A DNA stretch of 28,858 bases from an uncultured Archangium sp. (lineage in GTDB: Bacteria > Myxococcota > Myxococcia > Myxococcales > Myxococcaceae), in assembly GCA_946479335.1 (NCBI GenBank), contig CAMLFP010000018.1, forward strand, positions 1 to 28,858. The letters run 5' to 3'. Position 1 is the first letter of the stretch. Every line of letters begins with the position of its first letter. Below, piece after piece: positions 1 to 9,912 of the stretch. The notes under the pieces are model-generated. The model worked only from the letters and a program-made list of their open reading frames with translations. It had not been told where the DNA came from and searched no databases. The translations under genes and the position numbers were made by a program.

Positions 1-1044
1 TCACCCGCCCTTCTTCAGCTCCGCGTCGATGATCTTCTCGAACTCGGCGGCCGGCTGCGCACCCGAGAGCAGCTTGCCATTGATGAAGAACGCCGGCGTG
101 CCGCTGACGCCCGCTTCGCCGCCCGCCTTGGTGTCGGCGTCGACGGCGGCCTTCTTCTCACCGGAGTCGAGGCACGAGTCGAACTTCGCCTGATCGAGGC
201 CGATGGTGGCCGCGTGCTTCTTGAGGTCGGGCACCGTGAGCGCGCCCTGGTTGGCGAACAGCTCCTTGTGCATCTCCCAGAACTTGCCCTGCGCGTCGGC
301 GCACATCGCGGCCTCGGCGGCCTTCGGCGCGTTCTCATGGAACGACAGCGGGAAGTGGCGGAACACCAGGCGCACCTTGCCGGCGTACTTCTCCATCACC
401 TGCGAGACCGTGCCCTCGGCGCGGCTGCAGAACGGGCACTGGAAGTCGGAGAACTCGACGATGGTGACCTTCGCGCCTTCCGGGCCACGCGCCGGGCCGA
501 TCGCGGCGACCTGCACGCGCGGCTCCTCGGGCTCCTTGAGCAGCATCTCGTAGTTCGCCTTCTTCTTGAGGTCGGCGAAGATCGACATCGCCGCTTCACG
601 CTGCGCATCGCGCTGGATGAAGGCGATGATCTGCTCGCGCATCGACTCGACGGTGGAGTCAGGCGGCATGCGCGCCTTGTTCTCTTCGAAGACCTTCTTG
701 ATCTCTTCTTCGCTCGGCTTCGGGAGCTTCGCCTCGAGCTGCGCCTTGACCCACTGGTCTTCGGTCTGGCCGACCTTGGTGGCCTCGGCCTTCACCAGCG
801 CCGCGATCACGATGCCCTCGACCGCCTGGCTGCGGATCTCGTACTTCTGCTTCTCGAGATCGCGGAGCTGCTTGCCCGCCTTCTCCTCGACGTCCTTCAG
901 GGTGATGTTCGTGCCGTTGTAGCGGGCGACCACGGTGTTCGGGTCGTCACCGGCGACGGTGACCGTGGTGGTCGCCGCGGGCTTGTTGCAGGCCGACAGC
1001 ACCGTCAGCACCGCCACGAGGGAGAGTTTCAAGGTCTTGAGCAT
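1..1044 (-). CDS. Lipoprotein with SurA-N-like region fused to a DsbA-type thioredoxin domain
   Basis: The product (347 aa) is probably an envelope thiol-disulfide oxidoreductase or disulfide isomerase. Residues 1-19 form a lipoprotein signal with lipobox LSAC (Cys19). Residues about 35-170 are charged and helical, and resemble the N-terminal part of SurA/PrsA-type peptidyl-prolyl isomerases (ARYNGTNITLKDVEEK and following helices). Residues about 178-345 are a DsbA/thioredoxin-like fold of the DSBA_4 kind: EFSDFQCPFC gives the CPFC active site at 203-206, and SGTPAFFING gives the cis-proline at 317. The start ATG follows the signal-peptide logic, and no strong Shine-Dalgarno is visible. It lies 53 bp downstream of lpxC on the same strand and could be co-transcribed. 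The stop codon is the first triplet of the window, so the gene is complete. The fold assignment is firm; the SurA-like region is inferred from general pattern only. Confidence 0.85.
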   Translation of the reverse strand: MLKTLKLSLVAVLTVLSACNKPAATTTVTVAGDDPNTVVARYNGTNITLKDVEEKAGKQLRDLEKQKYEIRSQAVEGIVIAALVKAEATKVGQTEDQWVKAQLEAKLPKPSEEEIKKVFEENKARMPPDSTVESMREQIIAFIQRDAQREAAMSIFADLKKKANYEMLLKEPEEPRVQVAAIGPARGPEGAKVTIVEFSDFQCPFCSRAEGTVSQVMEKYAGKVRLVFRHFPLSFHENAPKAAEAAMCADAQGKFWEMHKELFANQGALTVPDLKKHAATIGLDQAKFDSCLDSGEKKAAVDADTKAGGEAGVSGTPAFFINGKLLSGAQPAAEFEKIIDAELKKGG

Positions 1045-1097
1045 GCGCGGCGCTTAGGCCACGCGCGGCGCACACGCAACGATCAGAACGACGCGCG

Positions 1098-2033
1098 TTA
1101 CGCCGCGGAGGGCGCGAACGCGGGCACTTCGTCGAGCTCCAGCTGGCCCGCCGCGTCGCTGCGCAGCCGCGCGGTGACGAGCTCGTAGCTCGAGGCGTCA
1201 GCGAGCACCTTCGCGACCAGCTTCTGGTTCAGCGCGTGCCCGGTCTTGTGCGCCGTCAGCGCGCCCAGCACCGGCGCGCCCAGCGTCGCGATGTCACCCA
1301 GGGTGTCGAGCAGCTTGTGCCGCGCGAACTCGTCGGGGTACCGCAGCCCTTCCGGGTTCAAGATCGAGAAGTCATCGATCACCACCGCGTTCTCGATGGA
1401 GCCGCCGCGGGCCAGGCCCATCGCGCGGAGCCGATCGACGTCGCGCAGGAAGCCGAAGGTGCGCGCGCGGGCGATCTCCCGGAGGAAGTGCGTCGCGTCC
1501 TTGAGCTCCAGCGTCGCGCGCTGATCGCGGATCAGCGGGTGGGTGAAGTCGATGGTGCCGTCGATCTTGATCGAGCGCGACGGCGCGTGGGTCGCCACCT
1601 TGTCGCCGTCGGTGACCGTCACGCTCTTGCGCATCACGAGGAAGCGGCGGCCCTCACCTTGGCGGCGCGTGCCCGCCTCGACCATCGCGCGCACGAAGGG
1701 CTCGGCGCTGCCGTCGACGATCGGCACCTCGGGCCCGTCGATCTCGATGCGGAGGTTGTCGACTCCGAGGCCGACGACCGCCGCCAGCACGTGCTCCACG
1801 GTGGCGACCTTCACGCCGCCCACGCCCAGCGTCGTCGCCAGCGAGGTGTCGACCACGTTCTCTGAACGCACCGCGATCACCGGGCGGTTCGGCAGGTCGA
1901 CGCGCACGAACGCGAGGCCCGAGTTCGCCGGCGCCGGCACCAACCGCAACGTCACGTTGGCTCCGCTGTGGAGCCCCACGCCCTCCACCGTCACCGTCCG
2001 CTGCAACGTGCGCTGCTCGAAGTCGCCGGCCAT
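1098..2033 (-). CDS. lpxC: UDP-3-O-acyl-N-acetylglucosamine deacetylase LpxC
   Basis: LpxC is the zinc-dependent committed step of lipid A synthesis in the cytoplasm. From the chosen start the protein is 311 aa, close to the usual ~305. It opens with QRTLQRTVTVEGVGLHSG, the canonical N-terminus. Zinc ligands are present: His81 in VEHVLAA, and His239 and Asp243 in HKLLD. The catalytic His266 sits in HKTGH, matching the E. coli positions almost residue for residue. The frame stays open 27 codons further upstream to 2114, but that extension is not LpxC-like and would begin upstream of the predicted transcription start. A GGGAG sequence lies about 12 nt before the chosen ATG, supporting 2033. ruvB lies upstream on the same strand, and the dsbA-like lipoprotein lies downstream. 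Confidence 0.96.
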   Translation of the reverse strand: MAGDFEQRTLQRTVTVEGVGLHSGANVTLRLVPAPANSGLAFVRVDLPNRPVIAVRSENVVDTSLATTLGVGGVKVATVEHVLAAVVGLGVDNLRIEIDGPEVPIVDGSAEPFVRAMVEAGTRRQGEGRRFLVMRKSVTVTDGDKVATHAPSRSIKIDGTIDFTHPLIRDQRATLELKDATHFLREIARARTFGFLRDVDRLRAMGLARGGSIENAVVIDDFSILNPEGLRYPDEFARHKLLDTLGDIATLGAPVLGALTAHKTGHALNQKLVAKVLADASSYELVTARLRSDAAGQLELDEVPAFAPSAA

Positions 2034-2096
2034 CACTTGCTTCGCACTCCCGAGAGGGGCGCCGGAAAATCCGACGCGACGCAGTGCGGTGAGCAA

Positions 2097-2124
2097 CACA
2101 TATGCCAGAAACACAGCGCGTCAA
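2097..2124 (-). promoter_or_regulatory. Predicted sigma70-type promoter of lpxC
   Basis: On the minus strand a TTGACG box (2119-2124) is followed after 16 nt by TATGTG (2097-2102). This is the best -35/-10 pair in an otherwise GC-rich 188-bp gap between ruvB and lpxC. Transcription would begin near 2090, leaving a leader of about 55 nt before the ATG at 2033. That placement argues against the longer lpxC reading frame starting at 2114. Confidence 0.5.
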
Positions 2125-2221
2125 ACCTTTTAATTCCGGTCGATTACGGCGCTGGAGCGTCGATGCACCATCTAGAATTCGTCATTCGTGACACGGCTGA
2201 CGCACGTTTTGACAGCGGGCG

Positions 2222-3256
<1,035 letters not shown>

Positions 3257-3286
3257 CGTGGGCGGCGGCCTTCTAGCATGGCGCGT

Positions 3287-4324
3287 ATGCGAACCTGGCT
3301 GTGCGTTGTCGCGATCGTGTCGTCAGGCTGTGTGCTCCCGAGATCCATGATGCAGATGCAGATGGCGGCGCCGGTCGGGCGCGGCGCCACCGACGTCTCG
3401 TTCGCCACCGGCGTGATGTACGGCGCGCAGACCGACCCGCGCTTCATCGAAGACGACGGGAGCGGCAATGAGATCAAGACCGAGCGCCAGTCGACCGCGT
3501 TCACCCTGCCCGGCGTGGAAGGCAACCTGCAGTACGGCTTCAACGAGAACGTGGCCTTCAACCTCCACGGCTCCGCGGGCGGCCTGCAGCCGGGCCTGAA
3601 GATCACCGTCAACGACGCGAAGGACGACGCGCACTTCGCGTTGCTGCCGCAGATCGCCTTCGGCTACGGCTCCGGCACCAGCCAGACCAACACCTACTCG
3701 GTCGATGGGCTCAAGCAGGCGGGCTACCCGTCGATCAGCAACGCCTTCACCTTCCTCGGCGGGCTGCGGCTGATGGTCTCCCACAAGTCGGGCTTCTACG
3801 CGGGCGTCGCCTACGACTTCACGTACAACCGGCAGTTCAACAAGGTGACGGTGAAGGCCAACGACGGCACCGACAACACCTTCGACACCGACACCATCTA
3901 CCAGACGGTGGCGCACAACATCGGCATCAACCTCGGCTTCGACGTGAAGGTCGGGTGGTTCCACATCCGCCCGGAGATCGCGGTGGCGCTCACCCCCGGC
4001 ATCGGTCAGACGCGCACCGTCGCCACGCCCGACATCTCCAACGACGCGCGCGGCACCGGCGGGTTCGGCTGGGCGATCTTCCCGGGGTTCTCCTTCGGCG
4101 TCACCACGCCGCGCCGCGAGCTGACGCGCGACGAAGAAGAGGCGGAGGCCGAGAAGAAGAAGGCCGAGGAGCAGCGGCTCCGGCGCATGCGCAACCAGCG
4201 GCGCGGCATCCAGAACGACGACGACGACAGCGACCGGCACGACGGCGACCCCGACGACGACGACGACCTCGACGAGAAGCCGCAGAAGAAGAAGCGCGGC
4301 GCCTTCGACGACGACGAGAACTGA
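3287..4324 (+). CDS. Putative outer-membrane beta-barrel-like protein with Asp-rich C-terminal tail
   Basis: I do not recognise a named family. The product is 345 aa from the ATG at 3287; an in-frame ATG at 3278 would add three residues. The N-terminus is hydrophobic and ends in SSGC, so it may be an atypical lipoprotein or a cleaved secreted protein. Residues about 20-290 alternate polar and aromatic or glycine-rich strands (for example [41 protein letters not shown]), as in outer-membrane beta-barrels. The last 55 residues are quite different: an E/K/R-rich helix ([18 protein letters not shown]) and then clusters of Asp separated by basic patches, ending in FDDDEN. The stop is only 3 bp from that of the convergent neighbour. 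Function is unknown. Confidence 0.75.
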   Translation: MRTWLCVVAIVSSGCVLPRSMMQMQMAAPVGRGATDVSFATGVMYGAQTDPRFIEDDGSGNEIKTERQSTAFTLPGVEGNLQYGFNENVAFNLHGSAGGLQPGLKITVNDAKDDAHFALLPQIAFGYGSGTSQTNTYSVDGLKQAGYPSISNAFTFLGGLRLMVSHKSGFYAGVAYDFTYNRQFNKVTVKANDGTDNTFDTDTIYQTVAHNIGINLGFDVKVGWFHIRPEIAVALTPGIGQTRTVATPDISNDARGTGGFGWAIFPGFSFGVTTPRRELTRDEEEAEAEKKKAEEQRLRRMRNQRRGIQNDDDDSDRHDGDPDDDDDLDEKPQKKKRGAFDDDEN

Positions 4325-4327
4325 CCG

Positions 4328-5026
4328 TCAGAAGCGCCCGGCGACGCCGAGCCCCAGGCCCATCGGCACCAGGTTCCACGTCAGCGGCGGCCGCTTGTCG
4401 CCGTGCCGGTACAACGAGAGCGCGTCGACCAGCCCGGTGGGCGTGGTGAGGATCGTCGCCTCCCCCGCCGGCGCGCCGAGCCCGAAGTTGAGCGCCGCGG
4501 CCGGCCAGTGCTGGTACGCAAACCCGAGGATCAGCGCCAACACCACGTTCACGCCGATGTTCGTGGCGTGCACGTACCAGCGGGTGCTGTCGTACTGGGC
4601 CTTCGCGCCGTCGATGAGCAGGCGCTCGCCTTCCGCGATCAACGCGCAGGTGTTCTCCGGAGTCGCCGCACCCGCGCGCTGCCGGAAGTCACCGCCGCGC
4701 GCCAACAGCCCGGGGCTCGCCGCGAAGATGAGCGGGATCCCCAGCGCGGAGGTGATGGCGCCCCAGTACCAGTCGGGCCAGTACTCCTTGTCGAAGAGCG
4801 GCATCACCGCGATCTGCCCGATGGTCAGCACGCCGTAGGTGAGGCCCCACCCCAGCGTCCACCTGAGCGAGGCGTCTGACTGCTGGCCCAGGTTCGACGC
4901 GAGGAAGCGCAGGCGCTCCGCGTCGCTCTTGCTGGAGATCGACGCGCTGCCCACACCCTCAGGGCGTGGACAGTCTGCGGCGGCGATGCCCGCCCAGAAC
5001 AACGCAAGCAACGCCGCGGTTCGCAT
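4328..5026 (-). CDS. Small secreted or membrane protein of unknown function
   Basis: The product is 232 aa from the chosen ATG. An upstream in-frame TTG at 5071 would add 15 polar residues ahead of what is clearly a signal peptide, so 5026 is preferred. MRTAALLALFWAGIAAADCPRP looks like a cleaved Sec signal. Further hydrophobic segments follow: around LGWGLTYGVLTIGQIAVMPLF, WYWGAITSALGIPLIFAASP and NIGVNVVLALILGFAYQHWP. These suggest an integral inner-membrane protein with about three or four spans. I do not recognise the family. It ends 3 bp from the convergent outer-membrane-like gene, and its start lies about 60 bp past the end of the M13 peptidase gene on the same strand, so it may be the last gene of that transcript. 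Confidence 0.7.
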   Translation of the reverse strand: MRTAALLALFWAGIAAADCPRPEGVGSASISSKSDAERLRFLASNLGQQSDASLRWTLGWGLTYGVLTIGQIAVMPLFDKEYWPDWYWGAITSALGIPLIFAASPGLLARGGDFRQRAGAATPENTCALIAEGERLLIDGAKAQYDSTRWYVHATNIGVNVVLALILGFAYQHWPAAALNFGLGAPAGEATILTTPTGLVDALSLYRHGDKRPPLTWNLVPMGLGLGVAGRF

Positions 5027-5084
5027 GAGGTCGTCAGCTTGTACTGGCCGGCGCGAGGTCGCTACCGGCAAGTACCAACCTTCG

Positions 5085-7187
5085 TCACCAGACCGCGCAG
5101 TGCGCCGGGCCGGTGCGGATCATCTTCGCGTCGTCGGAGCACTGGAACGCCTCGCGGAAAGCGTCGACGTTGCCCAGCGGGCCGTTGACGCGCCAGCGCG
5201 GCGGCGAGTGCGGGTCGACGGTGACGCGGCGGGTGGCCTCCTGCGGGCGCACGTTGGTGCACCAGGCCTGCGCGAGGCCGAGGAAGAACTGCTGCGAGTC
5301 GGTGTAGCGCGCGCCGCCCGTCGAGGGGTGCGCGGCCTGCCACTTCATCATCGCCGCGTGCGCCAGCTTGATGCCGCCGAGGTCGGCGACGTTCTCGCCC
5401 AGCGTGAGGTCGCCCTTCACGTGGAGATCGTCGATGGCCACGTAGCCGTCGTACTGCGACTTCACGCAGCTCACGCGCTCGACGAAGTTCTTGCCGCTGG
5501 CCTCCGACCACCAGTCCTTCAGGTTGCCCTGCGCGTCGAACTGCCGGCCCTCATCGTCGAAGCCGTGGGTGATCTCGTGGCCCACCACCATGCCCATCGA
5601 GCCGAAGTTCACGGCGTCGGTGGCGTCCTTGTTGAAGAACGGCGGCTGCAAGATGCCCGCGGGGAAGACGATCTCGTTCTTCTGGGGGTCGTAGTACGCG
5701 TTCACCGTCGGGGGCGTCATCAGCCACTCGCCGCGGTTGACCGGCTTGCCGATCTTCGCGAGGTCGCGCGCGGTCTCGAAGCGGCTGGTGGCCAGCGAGT
5801 TGTTGAAGAACGACTTCCGGTCGGTCTTCACCGCCGAGTAGTCGCGCCACGTGTCGGGGTAGCCGATCTTGTTGTTGCCGACCATCAGCTGCACCTTGGT
5901 CAGCGCGTTCGCGCGGGTGGCGTCATCCATCCACGCGAGGCCGGAGAGGTTCGACTCGAAGCTGCCCTGGAGCGCCTGCACCATCGCCAGCGCGCGGGCC
6001 TTCGACTCCTCGGGGAAGTAGCGGCGCGCGAACTCGCGGCCCAACGCCTCGCCCAATTCGCCGTCGACGAAGGCGACGCACTTCTTCCACCGCGGGCGGT
6101 CGGCCTTGGCGCCGGTGAAGTTCTTGGAGTTGAAGGCGAAGGCCTCGTCCTGGAACACCTTCGGCAACGCGGGGATGGAGCCGCGCAGCACGACCCACGA
6201 GAGGTACTCCTTGAGCACGTCGGGGGGCGTGTCCTTCACCAGCGCCGAGAGCTCCGTAAAGAACGCCACGGAGCTGACGTTGATGTTGGTGAGGTCCTTC
6301 GCGCCGAGGGCGGTGAGGTACGCGCCCCAGTTGAAGTTGCCCGCCTGCGCCTCGAGGCCCTTGCGGTCGAGGCGGTTGTAGAGCTTCTGCGGGTCGCGGC
6401 GCTCGACCATGGTGAGCGACGCCTTCGCCAGCCGCGTCTCGAGGGCCATGATGTCAGCGGCGAACTTCTTCGCGGTCTCCGGCTTCTCACCGGCGAGCGT
6501 GAAGATCTTCTCGATGTACGCGACGTACGCGTCACGCACGCCCTGCATGCGCGCGTTGTCTTCGGTGTAGTAGTCGCGATCAGGCAGCCCGAGGCCGCCC
6601 TGGTCGAAGCCGCCGATGACCGTCGTGGCGTCCTTGAGATCCTGCGTGGAGCCGGCGCGGAAGAACGGGCTGTAGCCCGACGCGTGCAGCGCGCCGACCG
6701 ACTTGGCGAGGTCCGCCGGGGTCTTGGTGACGGCGTGCGCGGCGATGAACTTCTTCACCTCCGGGAGCGCCTTCTCGAGCGCGGTCTCATCGGTGCAACT
6801 GGCGTACACGTCGCCCAGCTGCTTCGCGAACGGCGTGCCCTCGGGCAGCTTGTTGGCGGCGGCGTCTTCGACGATGCCCTTGAGCGCCAGCTCGTTGCGG
6901 TCGGCGATGGTGGTGAAGCCGCGGCCGTAGATGGAGCGATCAGCGGGGATCTCGGTGGCCTTCATCCACCCGCCGCAGGCGTACTGGTAGAAGTTGTCGC
7001 AAGGGTCGGCCGAGAGATCCATCGCGGCTTCGTCGAGCCCGGCCGGCATCGGCTTGCTCAGGTCGGCCATGAACTTCGCGACGGGTTTCGGCTCGGCCGC
7101 CGCGGCGGGAGCGGGTTCAGGCCGGGTCGCGGCCTCCTGCGTCGCGCACGACGCCAACAGCAATGCACCAAGCAGCTTCTTCTTCAC
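5085..7187 (-). CDS. M13 family (PepO/neprilysin-type) zinc metallopeptidase lipoprotein
   Basis: This 700-residue enzyme is a zinc oligopeptidase expected on the periplasmic or outer face of the cell. Residues 1-14 are a lipoprotein signal with lipobox LASC (Cys14), followed by an Ala/Pro linker. The peptidase_M13_N region runs about 60-440. The catalytic part has NAYYDP at 496-501 (substrate binding), zinc motif HEITH at 537-541, third ligand Glu598 in GENVADLGG, and the closing PPRWRVNGPLGN and C-terminal CAVW typical of M13. The start is GTG, preceded by a good AAGGAGAG a few bases upstream. A strong intrinsic terminator of the upstream gene ends about 15-20 nt before the start codon. PepO itself is cytoplasmic in some species; the lipobox argues for export here. 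Confidence 0.95.
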   Translation of the reverse strand: MKKKLLGALLLASCATQEAATRPEPAPAAAAEPKPVAKFMADLSKPMPAGLDEAAMDLSADPCDNFYQYACGGWMKATEIPADRSIYGRGFTTIADRNELALKGIVEDAAANKLPEGTPFAKQLGDVYASCTDETALEKALPEVKKFIAAHAVTKTPADLAKSVGALHASGYSPFFRAGSTQDLKDATTVIGGFDQGGLGLPDRDYYTEDNARMQGVRDAYVAYIEKIFTLAGEKPETAKKFAADIMALETRLAKASLTMVERRDPQKLYNRLDRKGLEAQAGNFNWGAYLTALGAKDLTNINVSSVAFFTELSALVKDTPPDVLKEYLSWVVLRGSIPALPKVFQDEAFAFNSKNFTGAKADRPRWKKCVAFVDGELGEALGREFARRYFPEESKARALAMVQALQGSFESNLSGLAWMDDATRANALTKVQLMVGNNKIGYPDTWRDYSAVKTDRKSFFNNSLATSRFETARDLAKIGKPVNRGEWLMTPPTVNAYYDPQKNEIVFPAGILQPPFFNKDATDAVNFGSMGMVVGHEITHGFDDEGRQFDAQGNLKDWWSEASGKNFVERVSCVKSQYDGYVAIDDLHVKGDLTLGENVADLGGIKLAHAAMMKWQAAHPSTGGARYTDSQQFFLGLAQAWCTNVRPQEATRRVTVDPHSPPRWRVNGPLGNVDAFREAFQCSDDAKMIRTGPAHCAVW

Positions 7188-7200
7188 GGCACTCTCCTTC

Positions 7201-7250
7201 GGAAAAGAAAAACCAAAACCCTCGCCCCGCGCGCGAACGCGGGGAGAGGG
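7201..7250 (-). terminator. Strong rho-independent terminator after the chalcone-isomerase-like gene
   Basis: Read on the minus strand, a 13-bp stem with one internal mismatch (arms 7238-7250 and 7219-7231, 6-nt loop) is followed by TTTTGGTTTTTCTTTTCC (7218-7201). This is a textbook intrinsic terminator. It lies 33 bp past the stop of the chalcone-isomerase-like gene and ends directly ahead of the M13 peptidase ribosome-binding site, so it separates or attenuates the two. Confidence 0.88.
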
Positions 7251-7282
7251 CGTGAAATCACCCGGAAAATGGAGCGCAACAA

Positions 7283-7828
7283 TTACTTGCTGCCCAGCAT
7301 TCCCTTCTTCAGGTCTTCGGTCGCCGGGCTCTTGCCGATGAAGCAGCCGAACAGCGCGTCGGCGAAGTCCTTGCCTTCGGCGGTGTACTTGATGGCGCCG
7401 CCCTCGACGGTGGTGCCCTTGCCCGGTTCGTAGGTGATGTTCAGGCTCTGGCCCTTCTTCACCTCGGCGAAGGTGGCGAGCATCGCGTTGAGGCGATCCT
7501 TCAGCTTGGCGGCGTCGCCGTTGTAGTTCTTCTCCATGCCCGCGCGGATGGAGTCTTCGAGCTGCCCCTTGGTGACGTCGCGCAGCATGGTCATCGTCAC
7601 GCGGCGGGTGGTGTCAGCCCCGAGGATCGCGGCGCCGTCGTTCGACTTCGACTCCAGCCACAGCGACGCCACGTAGACCTTGAAGAAGATCTTCACGCGC
7701 AGGCCCTGGCCGTTGAGCACCAGCGTCTTGTCGCCGACCGTGATCGAGTCGTCGACCTTCACGCCCTCGAGTTCGGCGGCGAAAGCAGGGAGGGCAAACA
7801 ACGCGGCGACGAGTGCGAGGCGTTTCAT
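7283..7828 (-). CDS. Secreted chalcone-isomerase-like protein
   Basis: The product (181 aa) begins with a clear Sec signal peptide, MKRLALVAALFALPAFA, so it is exported. The rest fits the bacterial chalcone isomerase-like family. GLRVKIFFKVYVASLWLE and the segment running through TTRRVTMTMLRDVTKGQLEDSIRAGM are characteristic of that fold, and a late GKDFADALFGCFIGKSPATEDLKKGML forms the C-terminal helix pair. These bacterial proteins are periplasmic, are thought to bind fatty-acid-like ligands, and are not known to isomerise flavonoids. The start has AGGAG upstream. It sits 25 bp after serC on the same strand, so the two are probably co-transcribed, and a strong terminator follows. Confidence 0.85.
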   Translation of the reverse strand: MKRLALVAALFALPAFAAELEGVKVDDSITVGDKTLVLNGQGLRVKIFFKVYVASLWLESKSNDGAAILGADTTRRVTMTMLRDVTKGQLEDSIRAGMEKNYNGDAAKLKDRLNAMLATFAEVKKGQSLNITYEPGKGTTVEGGAIKYTAEGKDFADALFGCFIGKSPATEDLKKGMLGSK

Positions 7829-7853
7829 GAGGAGGCTCCTGGAGTGAGGGGGG

Positions 7854-8942
7854 TCAACCGTTGGACTGCGCGAACTGCTTCATGAACGAGACGAGCGTCT
7901 CGATGTCGGAGAGCGACACCGCGTTGTACGCCGACACGCGGATCCCGCCGGTGCTGCGATGGCCCTTGAGGCCGATCATCTTCTCCTTCCTGGCTTCAGC
8001 GACGAACTTCGCGTCGAGCTCTTCGGACGGCGTGCGGAAGACGATGTTCATGACCGAGCGCGACGCCTTCTCGACCGGCGCGTTGTAGAAGCCGCTCATC
8101 GCGTCGAGCGCGCCGTAGAGGGCTGCGGCCTTCGCGCGGTTGCGCTTCTCCATCGCCGGCAGCCCGCCCTCGCGGTCGACCCACTGCAACACGTTGCGCG
8201 CCAGGTAGATCGCGAGCGTCGGCGGCGTGTTGTAGAGCGAGTCGTTCTCGAGGTGCGTCGCGTAGCGGAAGATCTTCGGGATGTCCTTCCGCCCGCGCTC
8301 GATGAAGCTCTTCTTCGCCACCACCACCACCACGCCCGACGGCCCGATGTTCTTCTGCGCGCCCGCGTAGATGAGGTCGAACTTCGAGACGTCGGTCGGC
8401 CGCCACAAGAAGTCGGAGCTCATGTCGCAGACGTGCGGCACCGCGCCGGTGTCGAGGTGCGTGTGGAACTGCGTGCCGTAGATGGTGTTGTTCGACGTGG
8501 TGTGCACGTAGCGCGCGTTGGGGTCGATCGAGAGCTCCGCCTGCGTCGGCACCCGCGTGTAGCGGCCGTCGGGGTTGCGCGTGGTGGCGGCGACGCGCGC
8601 GGTGCCCAGCAGGCTGGCCTCGGCGAGCTGTTTCTCGCTCCACACGCCGGTCATCACGTAGTCGGCGCTGGTCCCCGGCAGCAGGAAGTTCATCGGCACC
8701 AGCGCGAAGTGCGTCGACGCGCCGCCGGTCATCCACAACACCGCGTGCGAGTCGGGGATGCCGAGCAGCTTCGTCAGCAGCGCCGTCGCCTCGTGGTGCA
8801 CCTTCTCGTAGGGCTTGTCGCGGTGCGACTGCTCCATGATCGACATGCCGGTGCCCTCGAAGTCGAGCAGCTCGTCACGGGCTTGTTCCAAAGCGGGCAG
8901 CGGGAGACCGGCCGGGCCGGCGCTGAAGTTGATGGCGCGCAT
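7854..8942 (-). CDS. serC: Phosphoserine aminotransferase SerC
   Basis: SerC is a PLP enzyme converting 3-phosphohydroxypyruvate and glutamate to O-phosphoserine, in serine synthesis and also in PLP synthesis. The product is 362 aa from the chosen ATG, as usual for the family. The start [13 protein letters not shown] is the standard SerC N-terminus. The Schiff-base lysine is Lys197 in [14 protein letters not shown], matching E. coli Lys198, and [13 protein letters not shown] and [17 protein letters not shown] are further signatures. An upstream in-frame TTG at 8972 would add ten unrelated residues. It is the first gene of a minus-strand unit with the chalcone-isomerase-like gene, divergent from the ArsA operon across 97 bp. 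Confidence 0.95.
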   Translation of the reverse strand: MRAINFSAGPAGLPLPALEQARDELLDFEGTGMSIMEQSHRDKPYEKVHHEATALLTKLLGIPDSHAVLWMTGGASTHFALVPMNFLLPGTSADYVMTGVWSEKQLAEASLLGTARVAATTRNPDGRYTRVPTQAELSIDPNARYVHTTSNNTIYGTQFHTHLDTGAVPHVCDMSSDFLWRPTDVSKFDLIYAGAQKNIGPSGVVVVVAKKSFIERGRKDIPKIFRYATHLENDSLYNTPPTLAIYLARNVLQWVDREGGLPAMEKRNRAKAAALYGALDAMSGFYNAPVEKASRSVMNIVFRTPSEELDAKFVAEARKEKMIGLKGHRSTGGIRVSAYNAVSLSDIETLVSFMKQFAQSNG

Positions 8943-9039
8943 AAACCGCGCGGACCATACCGACACCGCCAACTGTTTTGAGGCAGAACTTCACTTTCGA
9001 GAACGCGCGCGTCGACGGAGGGCTAGAACCTCAGGCTCG

Positions 9040-9912
9040 ATGTCCCTGCTCGAAGTCGCCCAGCGTCGCGCGGTCGTCGTCACCGGCAAGGGCGGAGTCG
9101 GCAAGACCACGGTCTCTGCGGCGCTCGGGCGCGCGTGGGCGAAGCGCGGCAAGCGCGTGCTGATCGCGGAGATCGTCCCGCACGCCGACACGCCATCGCA
9201 GCTGGCCACCGCGCTCGGCGTCGCCGCGCCCACTGAAGAGCCGGCGAAGATCGCGCCGAACCTCTCGCTGACGCTGGTGACGCCGCCCATCGGGCACCTC
9301 CGCTTCCTGCAAGACGCCCTGCCCCTCAAGGTGCTGGCCGACGCGGCGATGAAGAGCGCTGGGCTGCGCCGCTTCCTCACCGCGGCGCCGGGCTTCTCCG
9401 ACATGGGCGTGCTGTACCGCCTGCTCGATCTGATGAAGCGCAAGCGCAGCGACGGCGCCGACGAGTACGAGATCCTGGTGGTCGATTCGCCGGCCACCGG
9501 GCACGCGCTGGCGCTGGCGCAGATCCCCGAGTTCCTGGTGCGCGTGATCCCCGCGGGGCCCATCGCGCGCGTGGCGAAGGAAGGCATCGCGGTGTTGACC
9601 GACCCGAACGTCACCGGCTGCGTGATCGTCACGCTCCCCGAGACGCTGCCCGCCACCGAGGCGCTGGAGCTCAAGAAGGGCCTCGCGGAGCACAAGCTGA
9701 CCGTCTCGGCGATCGTGGTGAACCGCGTGCCGGCCGACCCGTTCTCCGCCGACGAGTGGCGTGAACTGGAGACGCTGCCCACCAACGTGCTGGGCGTGCG
9801 GGAAGCGCGCCGCGTGCACCGTGCGCGTGAGGCGTTGGCGCTGTTGCCGGGCGCGGTGCGGCTGCCCGAGGTGAACGGGAACCCGGTCGACGCGCTGGAG
9901 GACTTCCTGTGA
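9040..9912 (+). CDS. ArsA/Get3-like ATPase, first of a tandem pair
   Basis: The product (290 aa) is a deviant-Walker P-loop ATPase of the SIMIBI class related to ArsA and Get3. The P-loop GKGGVGKTT is at 16-24 with signature Lys17, and a switch II-like VVDSPATGHALALAQ is at about 148-161. The switch I region reads AEIVPHADTPS where canonical ArsA/Get3 have a DPA motif, so the usual catalytic Asp is not there. Arsenite-binding cysteines are absent, so arsenic transport is unlikely. Similar side-by-side pairs of ArsA-like ATPases are known in actinobacteria (Rv3679/Rv3680 of M. tuberculosis), so this is likely one half of a hetero-oligomer. Its TGA overlaps the GTG start of the next gene (GTGA), implying translational coupling. 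Confidence 0.88.
   Translation: MSLLEVAQRRAVVVTGKGGVGKTTVSAALGRAWAKRGKRVLIAEIVPHADTPSQLATALGVAAPTEEPAKIAPNLSLTLVTPPIGHLRFLQDALPLKVLADAAMKSAGLRRFLTAAPGFSDMGVLYRLLDLMKRKRSDGADEYEILVVDSPATGHALALAQIPEFLVRVIPAGPIARVAKEGIAVLTDPNVTGCVIVTLPETLPATEALELKKGLAEHKLTVSAIVVNRVPADPFSADEWRELETLPTNVLGVREARRVHRAREALALLPGAVRLPEVNGNPVDALEDFL

Noticed and set aside
1045..1071. Direct repeat GCGCGGCGC upstream of the dsbA-like lipoprotein
   Set aside because: Two 9-bp copies of simple GC-rich sequence are expected by chance in this composition.
2034..2114. N-terminal extension of LpxC starting at 2114
   Set aside because: The added residues are not LpxC-like, and the predicted promoter places the transcript start downstream of 2114.
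4839..7433. Long plus-strand open frame opposite the M13 peptidase
   Set aside because: Composition is that of an antisense shadow; the minus-strand gene has complete catalytic motifs.
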